From Adhaeribacter_A terreus (lineage in GTDB: Bacteria; Bacteroidota; Bacteroidia; Cytophagales; Hymenobacteraceae): a stretch of DNA of 64,000 nt. Every line of letters starts with the position of its first letter. The stretch's first letter is position 1. This document shows, piece after piece, positions 7,381 through 14,424 of the stretch. The translations under genes and the position numbers were made by a program. The notes beneath the pieces were generated by a model. That model did not search any database and was not told where the DNA came from. It saw nothing but the letters and a program-made list of their open reading frames with translations. The stretch lies in the NCBI RefSeq assembly GCF_042657365.1, contig NZ_JBHSKT010000006.1, forward strand, positions 220,095 to 284,094, given 5' to 3'.

Positions 7381-7796
7381 GCTTCTTCGCCGGTAAGCTT
7401 CTGAAGGTAAAAGGTAGCTAAATAAGTAAAGAGCATGAGCATGGCTAAACCCTGACCCGTTAACGGTTGCAAGGAACTTTCTTTAAACAACAGGTTCCAC
7501 GAAGACCAGATGATGGCGCTGATCACCGCCCCCACAAATCCACCAGCAAAGGCTTTAGTTTTAGAGGTAAAGGTTCGCTCATCTTCTACTTTCTCTTTGG
7601 CCAGCGCAATAAATAGGAGACCTAAAATAAAGAAATTCAGGCCGTAGGTTTTGGCTGGTTCTAATTGTTCCGGCGCAAGACCAAACCAGGCTTCTTTCAT
7701 TCCTATTAGAAACAGCGCCGCTAAAACGGCAATCCCCAAGCCAATAAATTTAAATCTGTGAGGAATAAGATTGAATTGCGGGTCTCTCTTTTTCAT
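7377..7796 (-). CDS. Small multi-pass membrane protein coupled to an HTH regulator
   Basis: A 139-residue protein with four hydrophobic segments: FKFIGLGIAVLAALFLIG, TYGLNFFILGLLFIAL, AFAGGFVGAVISAIIW and GLAMLMLFTYLATFYL. Between segments two and three is a charged loop (KEKVEDERTF). The frame can be extended to 7829, but the ATG at 7796 (KKRDPQFNLIPHR) looks like the true start. It precedes and overlaps the HTH gene by 4 bp, a layout seen for many membrane-protein/YozG-like regulator pairs. Function unknown. Confidence 0.7.
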   Translation of the reverse strand: MKKRDPQFNLIPHRFKFIGLGIAVLAALFLIGMKEAWFGLAPEQLEPAKTYGLNFFILGLLFIALAKEKVEDERTFTSKTKAFAGGFVGAVISAIIWSSWNLLFKESSLQPLTGQGLAMLMLFTYLATFYLQKLTGEEA

Positions 7797-7906
7797 TTTA
7801 CATAGCAAGTTTATTTTCCATAATGACAAATATACTTTCCATTACGAAAAAATTAAATAGCCGGCAAAAATCTAAGTAATCATTTTCATCCTGATCATTA
7901 GCGGTT

Positions 7907-7937
7907 AAAAACGCTATCCCTTTGGCTCCAAAAACTG
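7907..7937 (+). repeat. CGCTAT element upstream of hemB
   Basis: Head AAAAACGCTATCC, hairpin TTTGG-CT-CCAAA, tail AAACTGC. It lies just upstream of the putative hemB promoter. Confidence 0.7.
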
Positions 7938-7947
7938 CCAATAATCA

Positions 7948-7978
7948 TTTCATTCCCCGGGCATTAGCCGTACCTTTG
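7948..7978 (+). promoter_or_regulatory. Putative hemB promoter
   Basis: TTTC (7948-7951), 19 bp, then TACCTTTG (7971-7978), against the Bacteroidota consensus TTG-N19-TAnnTTTG. The -7 box is a full match; the -33 box has one mismatch. It lies 18-30 bp upstream of the possible hemB starts. Confidence 0.55.
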
Positions 7979-7995
7979 CAGCAGTTTAAACTTAA

Positions 7996-8994
7996 ATGCA
8001 TAGTATTATGAATTTAACCCGCCGGCCGCGCCGCAACCGCAAATCCGAAGTGATCCGGAACATGGTTCAGGAAAACTTTGTAACCGTAAACGATCTTATC
8101 TTTCCCATATTTGTTGTAGAAGGCCAGAATCAGGCTATTCCCATTACTTCTATGCCGGGCATTTCCCGCTTCAGCACTGATAGAATGCTGGACGAAATTG
8201 CCAGCTGCGTAGAACTTGGCGTAAAAGCCTTTGCCCCTTTCCCGGTTATTTCCGAAGATAAAAAAGACCGCTTCGCCATGGAAAGCTACAACAAAGAAGG
8301 CCTTTTCCCGCAGTTCATTGCCGAAGTAAAAAAGAACTTCCCCGATGTAGTGCTCATGACCGACGTAGCCATGGACCCTTATTCCTCCGACGGCCACGAC
8401 GGCATTGTAGATAACGGCGAAATTCTGAACGATGCAACGCTGGATATCCTGGCAAAAATGGCCCTGGAGCAAGCCCGCGCCGGCGCCGACATCATCGGCC
8501 CAAGTGATATGATGGACGGCCGCGTAGGTTTTATCCGGGAGCATTTAGACAAGAACGGTTTCAGCAACGTGGCCATCATGAGCTACACCGCCAAATACGC
8601 CAGCGCCTTCTACGGCCCGTTCCGCGAAGCCCTGGATTCGGCCCCGAAATTCGGCGATAAAAAAACTTACCAGATGAACCCCGCCAACTCCCGCGAAGCG
8701 CTTCTGGAAGCTGAACTAGACACGTTGGAAGGCGCCGACTATTTAATGGTAAAACCCGGCTTACCGTACTTAGACATCATCAAAAGCCTCCGCGACAACT
8801 CGCATTTACCAATTGCCGCCTACAACATTTCCGGCGAGTACGCTATGGTAAAAGCTGCGGCTGCCAACGGCTGGATCGACGGCGAAAAAGCAATGGCCGA
8901 AGTTTTATTAAGCTTCAAACGCGCCGGCGCCGATATCATTCTTACTTATTTCGCGAAGGAATTTGCACAGTACCTGAAAAAGATGAACGGCTAA
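7996..8994 (+). CDS. hemB: Delta-aminolevulinic acid dehydratase (porphobilinogen synthase)
   Basis: HemB joins two 5-aminolevulinate molecules into porphobilinogen for haem synthesis. The 332-residue sequence has the two active-site lysines near 200 (SYTAKYASAFYGPFREA) and near 253 (YLMVKPGLPYLD). The segment near 123-136 (DVAMDPYSSDGHDG) has Asp where zinc enzymes have three cysteines, so this is the magnesium/zinc-independent type. RRNRKSEVIRNMVQEN is the usual N-terminal arm. An ATG four codons in (8008) is an equally good start. It is a single gene, and its stop merges with a CGCTAT element and a terminator. Confidence 0.95.
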   Translation: MHSIMNLTRRPRRNRKSEVIRNMVQENFVTVNDLIFPIFVVEGQNQAIPITSMPGISRFSTDRMLDEIASCVELGVKAFAPFPVISEDKKDRFAMESYNKEGLFPQFIAEVKKNFPDVVLMTDVAMDPYSSDGHDGIVDNGEILNDATLDILAKMALEQARAGADIIGPSDMMDGRVGFIREHLDKNGFSNVAIMSYTAKYASAFYGPFREALDSAPKFGDKKTYQMNPANSREALLEAELDTLEGADYLMVKPGLPYLDIIKSLRDNSHLPIAAYNISGEYAMVKAAAANGWIDGEKAMAEVLLSFKRAGADIILTYFAKEFAQYLKKMNG

Positions 8995-9024
8995 AAAACG
9001 CTATGCCTTCAGGCAAAAAAGTCA
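8994..9024 (+). repeat. CGCTAT element at the hemB stop codon
   Basis: Head AAAAACGCTAT follows directly from the TAA stop (8992-8994). Hairpin GCC-TTCA-GGC, tail AAAAAAGTCAGC. The tail forms the left arm of the hemB terminator. Confidence 0.75.
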
Positions 9025-9055
9025 GCTCCACAAACCTGCAGGGCTGACTTTTTTT
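9015..9055 (+). terminator. hemB terminator
   Basis: Stem AAAAAAGTCAGC (9015-9026) with GCTGACTTTTTT (9043-9054), then more T. The left arm is the tail of the CGCTAT element. Confidence 0.85.
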
Positions 9056-9584
9056 TATTTCTGCCAGAAGTGGTAAAATGTTCCCCACAACTAATTTGTC
9101 TGAATTTGGATTCGTCAGATTAATGGATTTTCAGGATTATCGGGATGGGTTTGTTTTCTCTTTGAACAAACTTTATCCTTTAAAGTAAGCAACACAGCAG
9201 ATCAACCACCCCAACCCCTCCTTATTAAGGAGGGGAGCTTTTACATTCCTGCTCAATTCAGTAATTTCACTCAAACGCGGAGCGGAGTACGATCAACGAA
9301 ACCGAAGAACTTCAAGCAAAATTTGCGCTTACGGCAGCAAATTTTGCTGCTTGCCTAGCCACTGATGCTCACTATCCAGGCACTGTCCAGTTTACTACAA
9401 AGAAGAAATGTACCACGGTGGCCTTTTGTCAAGCGCACTGTTTGAGCGGTCAGCGAGTTTGCGCTTAACTTGACTTTTTTGGTTCTGGGGGTAGGGGCCC
9501 TCTTTATTTGTGTCAAGACAAAAAGAACACGAAAGCTCATTATGAAAAAAAAGCTAACTGATAAAAGAGAAAATACCAACTATG

Positions 9585-9618
9585 AAAAACGGTATTCTTT
9601 ATAGCTAAAAAAGTCAGC
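9585..9618 (+). repeat. CGCTAT element
   Basis: Head AAAAACGGTATTC, arms TTTATAGCTAAA, tail AAAAAGTCAGC. Confidence 0.65.
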
Positions 9619-9663
9619 ATGCTACAAACCCGAAAAGATCTCTCCTATCGTCGAGATGACGAT

Positions 9664-9695
9664 AAAAAAACGCTATCCTTTTCTATTTAAAAACT
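9664..9695 (+). repeat. CGCTAT element
   Basis: Head AAAAAAACGCTATCC, T-rich/A-rich arms, tail AAAAACTC. It directly follows a GAGATGACGA piece of the GTCATCCTGAG family. Confidence 0.65.
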
Positions 9696-9786
9696 CAAAA
9701 TTTTCCTCAAACCCCGAAAAAACCGTACCTTTTTAACCGCAAATACCCGTTAAAGAACAAACCCTGCTTTGCTTTAGCCTGAAACT

Positions 9787-10236
9787 ATGGAAGAATCAAA
9801 ACCAAAGATCCGCTTATTACGCATAACCATTGCCGCGCTTCTGGCCGAACTCATTCCGCTGGTTATTCTCATAATAGCCGTAACGGCCTATGGTTATATT
9901 GCCACCCCGGCGCAGGACAAAGCTGCATTGGAGGCATTTGCTGGGAAAGCCGGGCTTTATATCGGGCCAATTGCCGGAATGCTGGCTGCTTTGGGTATGG
10001 GTTTCTGGGCTGCCCGCAAACTTACTAACTCTCGTTTATTGCATGGTTTGCTTACCGGCGCTTTTATTGTACTATTAGATCTGGCTATTTTTGCCAAGCC
10101 CAAAGCCGATTTCGATTTAACCGATGTTCTTGTTTTAGTTGGGAAATTTTTAGCAGCTACCCTGGGCGGTTACCTGGCCGACCGCCGCTACCAAAATCTG
10201 CCCGCCGAAGCCCGCGAAAGCCACCGTTTAATTTAA
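9787..10236 (+). CDS. Four-helix membrane protein of unknown function
   Basis: A 149-residue integral membrane protein. Hydrophobic segments lie at about 12-34 (ITIAALLAELIPLVILIIAV), 56-75 (GLYIGPIAGMLAALGMGFWAA), 84-101 (LLHGLLTGAFIVLLDLAIF) and 113-130. It has charged termini. It lies 12 bp upstream of the J-domain gene, so the two probably form an operon. No family name can be given with confidence. Confidence 0.6.
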   Translation: MEESKPKIRLLRITIAALLAELIPLVILIIAVTAYGYIATPAQDKAALEAFAGKAGLYIGPIAGMLAALGMGFWAARKLTNSRLLHGLLTGAFIVLLDLAIFAKPKADFDLTDVLVLVGKFLAATLGGYLADRRYQNLPAEARESHRLI

Positions 10237-10248
10237 GTTTCCCCGAAT

Positions 10249-11082
10249 TTGAAAGATTATTACCAGATTTTATCCGTTCCCGGAAATGCTACGCAAACCG
10301 AGATCCGGAAAGCTTTTTACAAACTGGCCAAACAATATCACCCGGATAAAAACCCAAACGCCGCGCACCACCACAAATTCCTGGAAATAAACGAGGCCTA
10401 CGAAATTCTGGGCGACAAAAGCAAACGCGAAATTTACCATTACCGCTGGGTTACTTATAAAAATCAGCCGAAAGCCACCACACCTGGCCCGCAACCTTTT
10501 AACCGGCCAAATCAAACCCAGGCAAGAAGACCGCAGGCAACCTACCGGCCACCTCAACCACCGCCGCATTTCCGGCAACATTACCAGAATTACGCCCGCC
10601 CAACTTACCAGGAATACGAACCAATTTTGCGCCGCGTGTGCCAGATCATATTTTTGGTTAGCATCCTGATCGTAGCCGATAAATTCCTAGCCCACCGTTT
10701 AGAGAACGAAATCATTACCCGCGTAGAGATGTCTTTAACTGATACCAGCAGCGAATCGCCGGTTTACATAAACACCAAAAACACCCGCTTCCGCATCAAT
10801 TTCCGCGACCTTAAGGGCAATTACCTATCTACCGGACAGGTGGTTACTTTATGGCGCACCCCGTTATTTTACCAGATCACGCACCTAAAAGGCACCGGCG
10901 AAAAATTCCCGGTAAACAAAGGCACGGTGTATCACAACTTCTTTATTCTACTGTTGCTGCAAATGGCCGCGGCGGCTGCCGGGTTAAGTAAAAAGATGCG
11001 GTGGCAGGCCCGCATGAATGCCGGCATAATTGCTGGCTGCTTCGGCATGATAACGCTTATTTTGCTTTACATGAGTTTTTAA
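10249..11082 (+). CDS. J-domain (DnaJ-like) membrane protein
   Basis: A 277-residue co-chaperone-type protein. A full N-terminal J domain (KDYYQILSVPGNATQTEIRKAF, with the Hsp70-activating HPD motif in YHPDKN, to about 67) is followed by a proline/glutamine-rich linker. Two C-terminal hydrophobic segments follow (VCQIIFLVSILIVADKF and FFILLLLQMAAAAAGL), plus a final AGIIAGCFGMITLILLYM. It lacks the zinc and client-binding domains of DnaJ, so it likely recruits DnaK to a membrane site. The start must be TTG at 10249: the upstream gene's TAA is in the same frame and no other start lies between. Its last codons and stop lie inside a minus-strand CGCTAT element. Confidence 0.85.
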   Translation: MKDYYQILSVPGNATQTEIRKAFYKLAKQYHPDKNPNAAHHHKFLEINEAYEILGDKSKREIYHYRWVTYKNQPKATTPGPQPFNRPNQTQARRPQATYRPPQPPPHFRQHYQNYARPTYQEYEPILRRVCQIIFLVSILIVADKFLAHRLENEIITRVEMSLTDTSSESPVYINTKNTRFRINFRDLKGNYLSTGQVVTLWRTPLFYQITHLKGTGEKFPVNKGTVYHNFFILLLLQMAAAAAGLSKKMRWQARMNAGIIAGCFGMITLILLYMSF

Positions 11083-11103
11083 GCCCAAAAGCATAGCGTT
11101 TTA
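11072..11103 (-). repeat. CGCTAT element overlapping a 3' end
   Basis: Read on the minus strand: head TAAAACGCTATGC, hairpin CTTTTGGGCTTAAAAA, tail AAAACTC. It covers the last two sense codons and the stop of the J-domain gene. Confidence 0.75.
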
Positions 11104-11121
11104 GGAAGAAAAAAACGGTAC

Positions 11122-11658
11122 TTACAGCGGATCGGCGGTAACTTTAAAGCGCATATTTGCCTTAATAGTAATATCATCGGCAATGGCTTTGCGGAGGCGC
11201 GCTTTGATAATTACTTTATAACTCGGAGCCTTGATGTATTTATCCAGTTTGGCACCCGTAGAAACCAGTTCAATAGTATTCTGGCCTAGCGGAATATCGT
11301 TGTAATAAGCAATGCGCAGCTCTTCGTTGGCATCGTTGGAAATGTAAATATCAATATCTTTCAGGAAATCGAAATTCTGGTTTGGGTCGGTTAACGAAAG
11401 TTTCAGTTTATCCAGGCTTACATCTTTTACCAGGTCGGCGCGCGTATCGTTATTCGCAAATTCACTCTCAGAATTAGTATTTACGGCCACCGGCGAAAGC
11501 GGAATAAGCGTGCCTAACGGAAAACCGTTACTAAGCTGCGACGGAATTTCGATGGTTTGTTCGTCTTCTATGTAAAAGGTGAGCAACTTATCTACTTTAT
11601 CGCAGGCGGTTAAACTAATTCCCAACAGAAAGGTCAGATACACAAGAATAGTTTTCAT
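11122..11658 (-). CDS. Lipoprotein, paralogue of the gene at 11769
   Basis: A 178-residue lipoprotein (signal peptide ending ISLTAC). Core: DKVDKLLTFYIEDEQTIEIPSQ, a serine/asparagine-rich stretch, VSLDKLKLSLTDPNQNFDFLKDIDIYIS, and a C-terminal beta-rich ITIKANMRFKVTADPL. The same plan, including FDFLKDIDIYIS versus FSFLEKVDIYIA and the closing TVTANPL, is found in the upstream neighbour, so the two are tandem duplicates. They lie on the outer membrane or periplasmic face. No function is known. Confidence 0.65.
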   Translation of the reverse strand: MKTILVYLTFLLGISLTACDKVDKLLTFYIEDEQTIEIPSQLSNGFPLGTLIPLSPVAVNTNSESEFANNDTRADLVKDVSLDKLKLSLTDPNQNFDFLKDIDIYISNDANEELRIAYYNDIPLGQNTIELVSTGAKLDKYIKAPSYKVIIKARLRKAIADDITIKANMRFKVTADPL

Positions 11659-11768
11659 AAGAAAAATGGTAGGGTTTTAACGTAAAAAAGTCTTCCCCTG
11701 CTGCCAGACAAATCTGGTGCCGGAAAAGACTTCTCATACGCAAAACCTGCCGCGCAGGGTTTAGCAGA

Positions 11769-12350
11769 TTATTTCAGCGGATTGGCCGTAACGGTATAAG
11801 TAATGCGGGCCGTAATACTCAGATCGCTGGTTACCTGCCGGGCCATTTTATAATCTTTCAGGATCAGGGCATACGTACCGGCTTTCACGTATTTGGCTAC
11901 GCTGGCATCGGTTGGGGTAAACACCAGTTTCTTGCCCACATTCGTCGGAATTGCGCGGTTATAAGCCATCAGCAACGGGTTCGGATCATTCACATCAGTA
12001 GCAATATAAATGTCTACTTTTTCCAGGAAACTGAAATCTTCGGTAGCATTATCGGGCATGGTTAAGTACACTTCGCGCACTTTTACTTCCGTCACCAGGC
12101 TGGTGCTGGTGTTGTTCTTTTGGAAACTCGCTTCCGTATCGCCGGCCACGCCGCTTACCGGCAATGGAAAGTTAAACCCGTTGGCCGAAGCCGCATACGC
12201 CGCATTTATTTCGTCTTTGGTAGCTACAAAGCCTTTTTCATTCTTAATATCGAAGCTGAAAAGTTTATCTACCGGATCTTCCTCTTCTTTCTTACAACCT
12301 GAAAATACGGCCACCACCAGCAGCAACAATAAATAGTACGACTTTTTCAT
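11769..12350 (-). CDS. Lipoprotein, paralogue of the gene at 11122
   Basis: A 193-residue lipoprotein (signal peptide and lipobox VFSGC, then an acidic KKEEEDPVDKLFSFDI stretch). Its middle and end align with the downstream lipoprotein: TEVKVREVYLTMPDNATEDFSFLEKVDIYIATD, then DLSITARITYTVTANPLK. It is probably co-transcribed with it. A weak hairpin (AAAGTCTT with AAGACTT) about 11685-11735 lies between the two and may lower expression of the second gene. Function unknown. Confidence 0.65.
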   Translation of the reverse strand: MKKSYYLLLLLVVAVFSGCKKEEEDPVDKLFSFDIKNEKGFVATKDEINAAYAASANGFNFPLPVSGVAGDTEASFQKNNTSTSLVTEVKVREVYLTMPDNATEDFSFLEKVDIYIATDVNDPNPLLMAYNRAIPTNVGKKLVFTPTDASVAKYVKAGTYALILKDYKMARQVTSDLSITARITYTVTANPLK

Positions 12351-12423
12351 ATAGCGCTTAAAATGAAACGTTTAAAATAAAAGAAAGCGGAGTTAAATAT
12401 AAACATATCCAACTCCGCTTCCA

Positions 12424-12453
12424 AGTTTTTCAACAAAAGTTATAGCGTTTTGT
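12424..12453 (-). repeat. CGCTAT element downstream of hmgA
   Basis: On the minus strand: head AAAACGCTATAAC, arms TTTTGTTGAAAAA. It starts a few bases after the hmgA stop codon. Confidence 0.6.
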
Positions 12454-12456
12454 TTA

Positions 12457-13656
12457 CTAATCCATCATATCGGCAGCCCGCGGCGGGTCTGTGTGGCCAT
12501 CTTTCCAGCTCATCGGGTAGTTAGGGTCCAGATACTGCATGGCCTCTTCGGTAATGTAAAGCGGCTTGAACGTATCGATCATCACGGCCAGTTCTTCGGT
12601 AGCCACTTTGCCAATGCTGGCCTCTATGGTGCCCGGGTGCGGACCGTGCGTAATACCGCTCGGGTGGATCGTGAACGAAGCGATATCAATGCCTTTGCGG
12701 CTCATAAAGTTACCTTCCACGTAATATAAAACCTCGTCGGAATCTACGTTGGAGTGGTTATACGGCGCCGGAATTGCCTGCGGGTGATAATCGTATAAAC
12801 GCGGCACGAACGAGCAGATCACAAAGTTATGCGCCTCGAAGGTCTGATGTACGGGAGGTGGCTGGTGAATGCGGCCGGTTATGGGTTCAAAATCGTGAAT
12901 GGAGAACGCGTACGGGAAGAAATAACCATCCCAACCCACCACGTCCAGCGGACTGAAATCGTAGTAATACTGGTGTAAAAACCCTTCGCGCTTGATCTGC
13001 ACCAGGTATTCGCCTTTTTCATCTTCCTGCACCAGTTCGCTTGGCGCCCGCATATCGCGCTCGCAAAACGGCGAATGCTCCAGCAGCTGGCCAAAATGAT
13101 TGCGGTAACGGCGCGGCGTTTCTACCGGGCTGAAAGATTCAATAACGAGCAAACGTACCTGCCCTTCGTTGAACCGGAATTTATGAATAACGGTACGCGG
13201 AATTACCAGGTAATCGCCCGGCCGGAATTCGATCTTTCCCATCTGGGTAAGCAAATCGCCCGAACCTTCGTGCACAAAAACCACCTCGTCAGCAATGGAA
13301 TTTTTGTAGAAATATGCCATTTCCTTTTCGCTCGGGTTACAGATACTGATCGCGCAGTCGTTATTCGCCATCATGGTGCGGCGCGCTTTCAGGTAATCGG
13401 TTCCGGTAGTTTTTTCACCCAGCGTTCTTAAGTGGCTCGGCGCATATTTTGCTTCCTTGGCCAGCTTATAACTAAACGGAACCGGCTCGCCGATGCGCTC
13501 AATTTTGGTGGGCGGATTTTTATGATAAAGCAACGAAGAAACCCCGCTGAAACCCAGCGTACCCACCAGCTGTTCGGCATACAAGCTGCCGTCCGGCTTC
13601 CGGAATTGCGTATGTCGTTTCTGCGGAATGCTTCCTAATTTATGGTAAAAAGGCAT
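12457..13656 (-). CDS. hmgA: Homogentisate 1,2-dioxygenase
   Basis: This non-haem iron enzyme opens the ring of homogentisate to maleylacetoacetate in tyrosine and phenylalanine breakdown. The 399-residue protein has the family layout: an N-terminal MPFYHKLGSIPQKRHTQFRKPDGSLY, a central cupin half (FRPGDYLVIPRTVIHKFRF), and the iron-site region NHSNVDSDEVLYYVEGNFMSR and ITHGPHPG towards the C-terminus. Exact metal ligands cannot be fixed by eye. It stands alone; no fumarylacetoacetase gene is next to it. Confidence in the family is high. Confidence 0.9.
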   Translation of the reverse strand: MPFYHKLGSIPQKRHTQFRKPDGSLYAEQLVGTLGFSGVSSLLYHKNPPTKIERIGEPVPFSYKLAKEAKYAPSHLRTLGEKTTGTDYLKARRTMMANNDCAISICNPSEKEMAYFYKNSIADEVVFVHEGSGDLLTQMGKIEFRPGDYLVIPRTVIHKFRFNEGQVRLLVIESFSPVETPRRYRNHFGQLLEHSPFCERDMRAPSELVQEDEKGEYLVQIKREGFLHQYYYDFSPLDVVGWDGYFFPYAFSIHDFEPITGRIHQPPPVHQTFEAHNFVICSFVPRLYDYHPQAIPAPYNHSNVDSDEVLYYVEGNFMSRKGIDIASFTIHPSGITHGPHPGTIEASIGKVATEELAVMIDTFKPLYITEEAMQYLDPNYPMSWKDGHTDPPRAADMMD

Positions 13657-13681
13657 AATAGAAAGGTTTAAGCCAAAAGAT

Positions 13682-13750
13682 AAAAAACGGTATCGTTTTC
13701 AGGAAGGAAAATCAACCCTGAAAAACGGTAGCATTTCTGCCCTTAAAAGT
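13682..13750 (+). repeat. Two CGCTAT elements upstream of hmgA
   Basis: First head AAAAAACGGTATCG at 13682. Second head GAAAAACGGTAGC at 13720 with tail TTAAAAGTAC. Both lie in the hmgA upstream region. Confidence 0.6.
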
Positions 13751-14020
13751 ACGGCTAAATTTCAGAAAAAGGAATGACGAAAAACCAAAAATGCAGAAAT
13801 ATTCGTCATCCTCCCTTTGTAACCAATTTATAATCAACAAGCCACTCCAGGGATCAGGATTTTCAGGATGAAAAGACCCCACCTAAATCCTCCCCTAATT
13901 CAGGGGAGGACTTTTCTTCGCAGGTGTAATCCGTCAGGTGAAGTAGACGGCAATGAAATTGGTCTGAACTGTGATTTATTTGATTCTTTTGATTCCCTAA
14001 ACTATTATTTCACATATTCC

Positions 14021-14228
14021 GCCAGCGCAGCGTTTCCTGAAAATCACGTTATCAAGATAGCTAAACTAAAGAGAAGCTAATTACGAAGGAAAGAAGCTCC
14101 CAGTTTCTAAGTGCGCGGCCTCCGCACTTTCCGGTTTCGTCAGAAAAGCCGCCTGCGGCTAGGAAAGGGTGAGACGCGAACGCAGAAACGAAGCCGCCCG
14201 GCTTGAGGGAGACAATTGCCGATAAAAG
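14021..14228. repeat. 210 bp structured repeat, copy B
   Basis: Starts GCCAGCGCAGCG and ends near ATTGCCGATAAAAG. Closing stem GTTTCT/AGAAAC. Inner hairpins differ from copy A: GTGCG/CGCAC, CTTTCC/GGAAAG, and AGCCGC/GCGGCT. CGCCCGGCTTGAGGGAGA follows the stem. Confidence 0.75.
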
Positions 14229-14262
14229 CAAGAAGCTAGATGTTTAGCAGAAAAGGTGTTTC

Positions 14263-14293
14263 AAAAACGCTATCCTTTGTAGCCCAAAAACTG
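14263..14293 (+). repeat. CGCTAT element
   Basis: Head AAAAACGCTATCC, tail CCAAAAACTGC. It follows structured repeat copy B, as the copy at 2679 follows copy A. Confidence 0.65.
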
Positions 14294-14302
14294 CTGCCCG
14301 AC

Positions 14303-14370
14303 GATGAGGTCCTTCAGAGCTACGCTCGCAATCTTAGAGCTCCCGCGCTCAATTGTGCTCAGGATGACAG
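14303..14370. repeat. GTCATCCTGAG-family palindrome
   Basis: Nearly identical to 2719-2786, with the same GATGAGGTCC start and GCTCAGGATGACAG end. Confidence 0.7.
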
Positions 14371-14403
14371 AAAAAAACGCTATGCTTTCAAACTAAAAAA
14401 CTG
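14371..14403 (+). repeat. CGCTAT element
   Basis: Head AAAAAAACGCTATGC, tail AAAAAACTGC. It directly follows the GTCATCCTGAG palindrome and lies 20 bp from the stop of the protease gene. Confidence 0.7.
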
Positions 14404-14424
14404 CTTACCGCAGGTATTAAATCA

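Larger units (their letters stand above)
9056..9786. other. Gene-free repeat region
   Basis: No gene is supported; an ORF at 9355-9579 on the minus strand has no protein-like composition. The region contains the GTCTGAA/GGATT module (about 9099-9145), an AACCACCCCAACCCCTCC palindrome (about 9203-9242), A/T-rich hairpins such as GCAGCAAATTTTGCTGC, a possible degraded mobile-element remnant near 9360-9540, a short CGTCGAGATGACG piece of the GTCATCCTGAG family, and two CGCTAT elements. Confidence 0.6.
13657..14424. other. Gene-free repeat region between hmgA and the S41 protease gene
   Basis: No gene is supported. Contents in order: two CGCTAT elements upstream of hmgA, a CCTCCCCTAATTCAGGGGAGG palindrome (about 13887-13907), a GTCTGAA-type module (about 13962-14020), copy B of the structured repeat (14021-14228), a CGCTAT element, a GTCATCCTGAG palindrome (14303-14370), and a last CGCTAT element. 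The module order repeats that of 2.3-2.8 kb. Confidence 0.75.

Noticed and set aside
9355..9579. 74-codon minus-strand open frame in the gap before the membrane/J-domain genes
   Set aside because: It lies in repeat debris with no homology-like pattern and no ribosome binding site.
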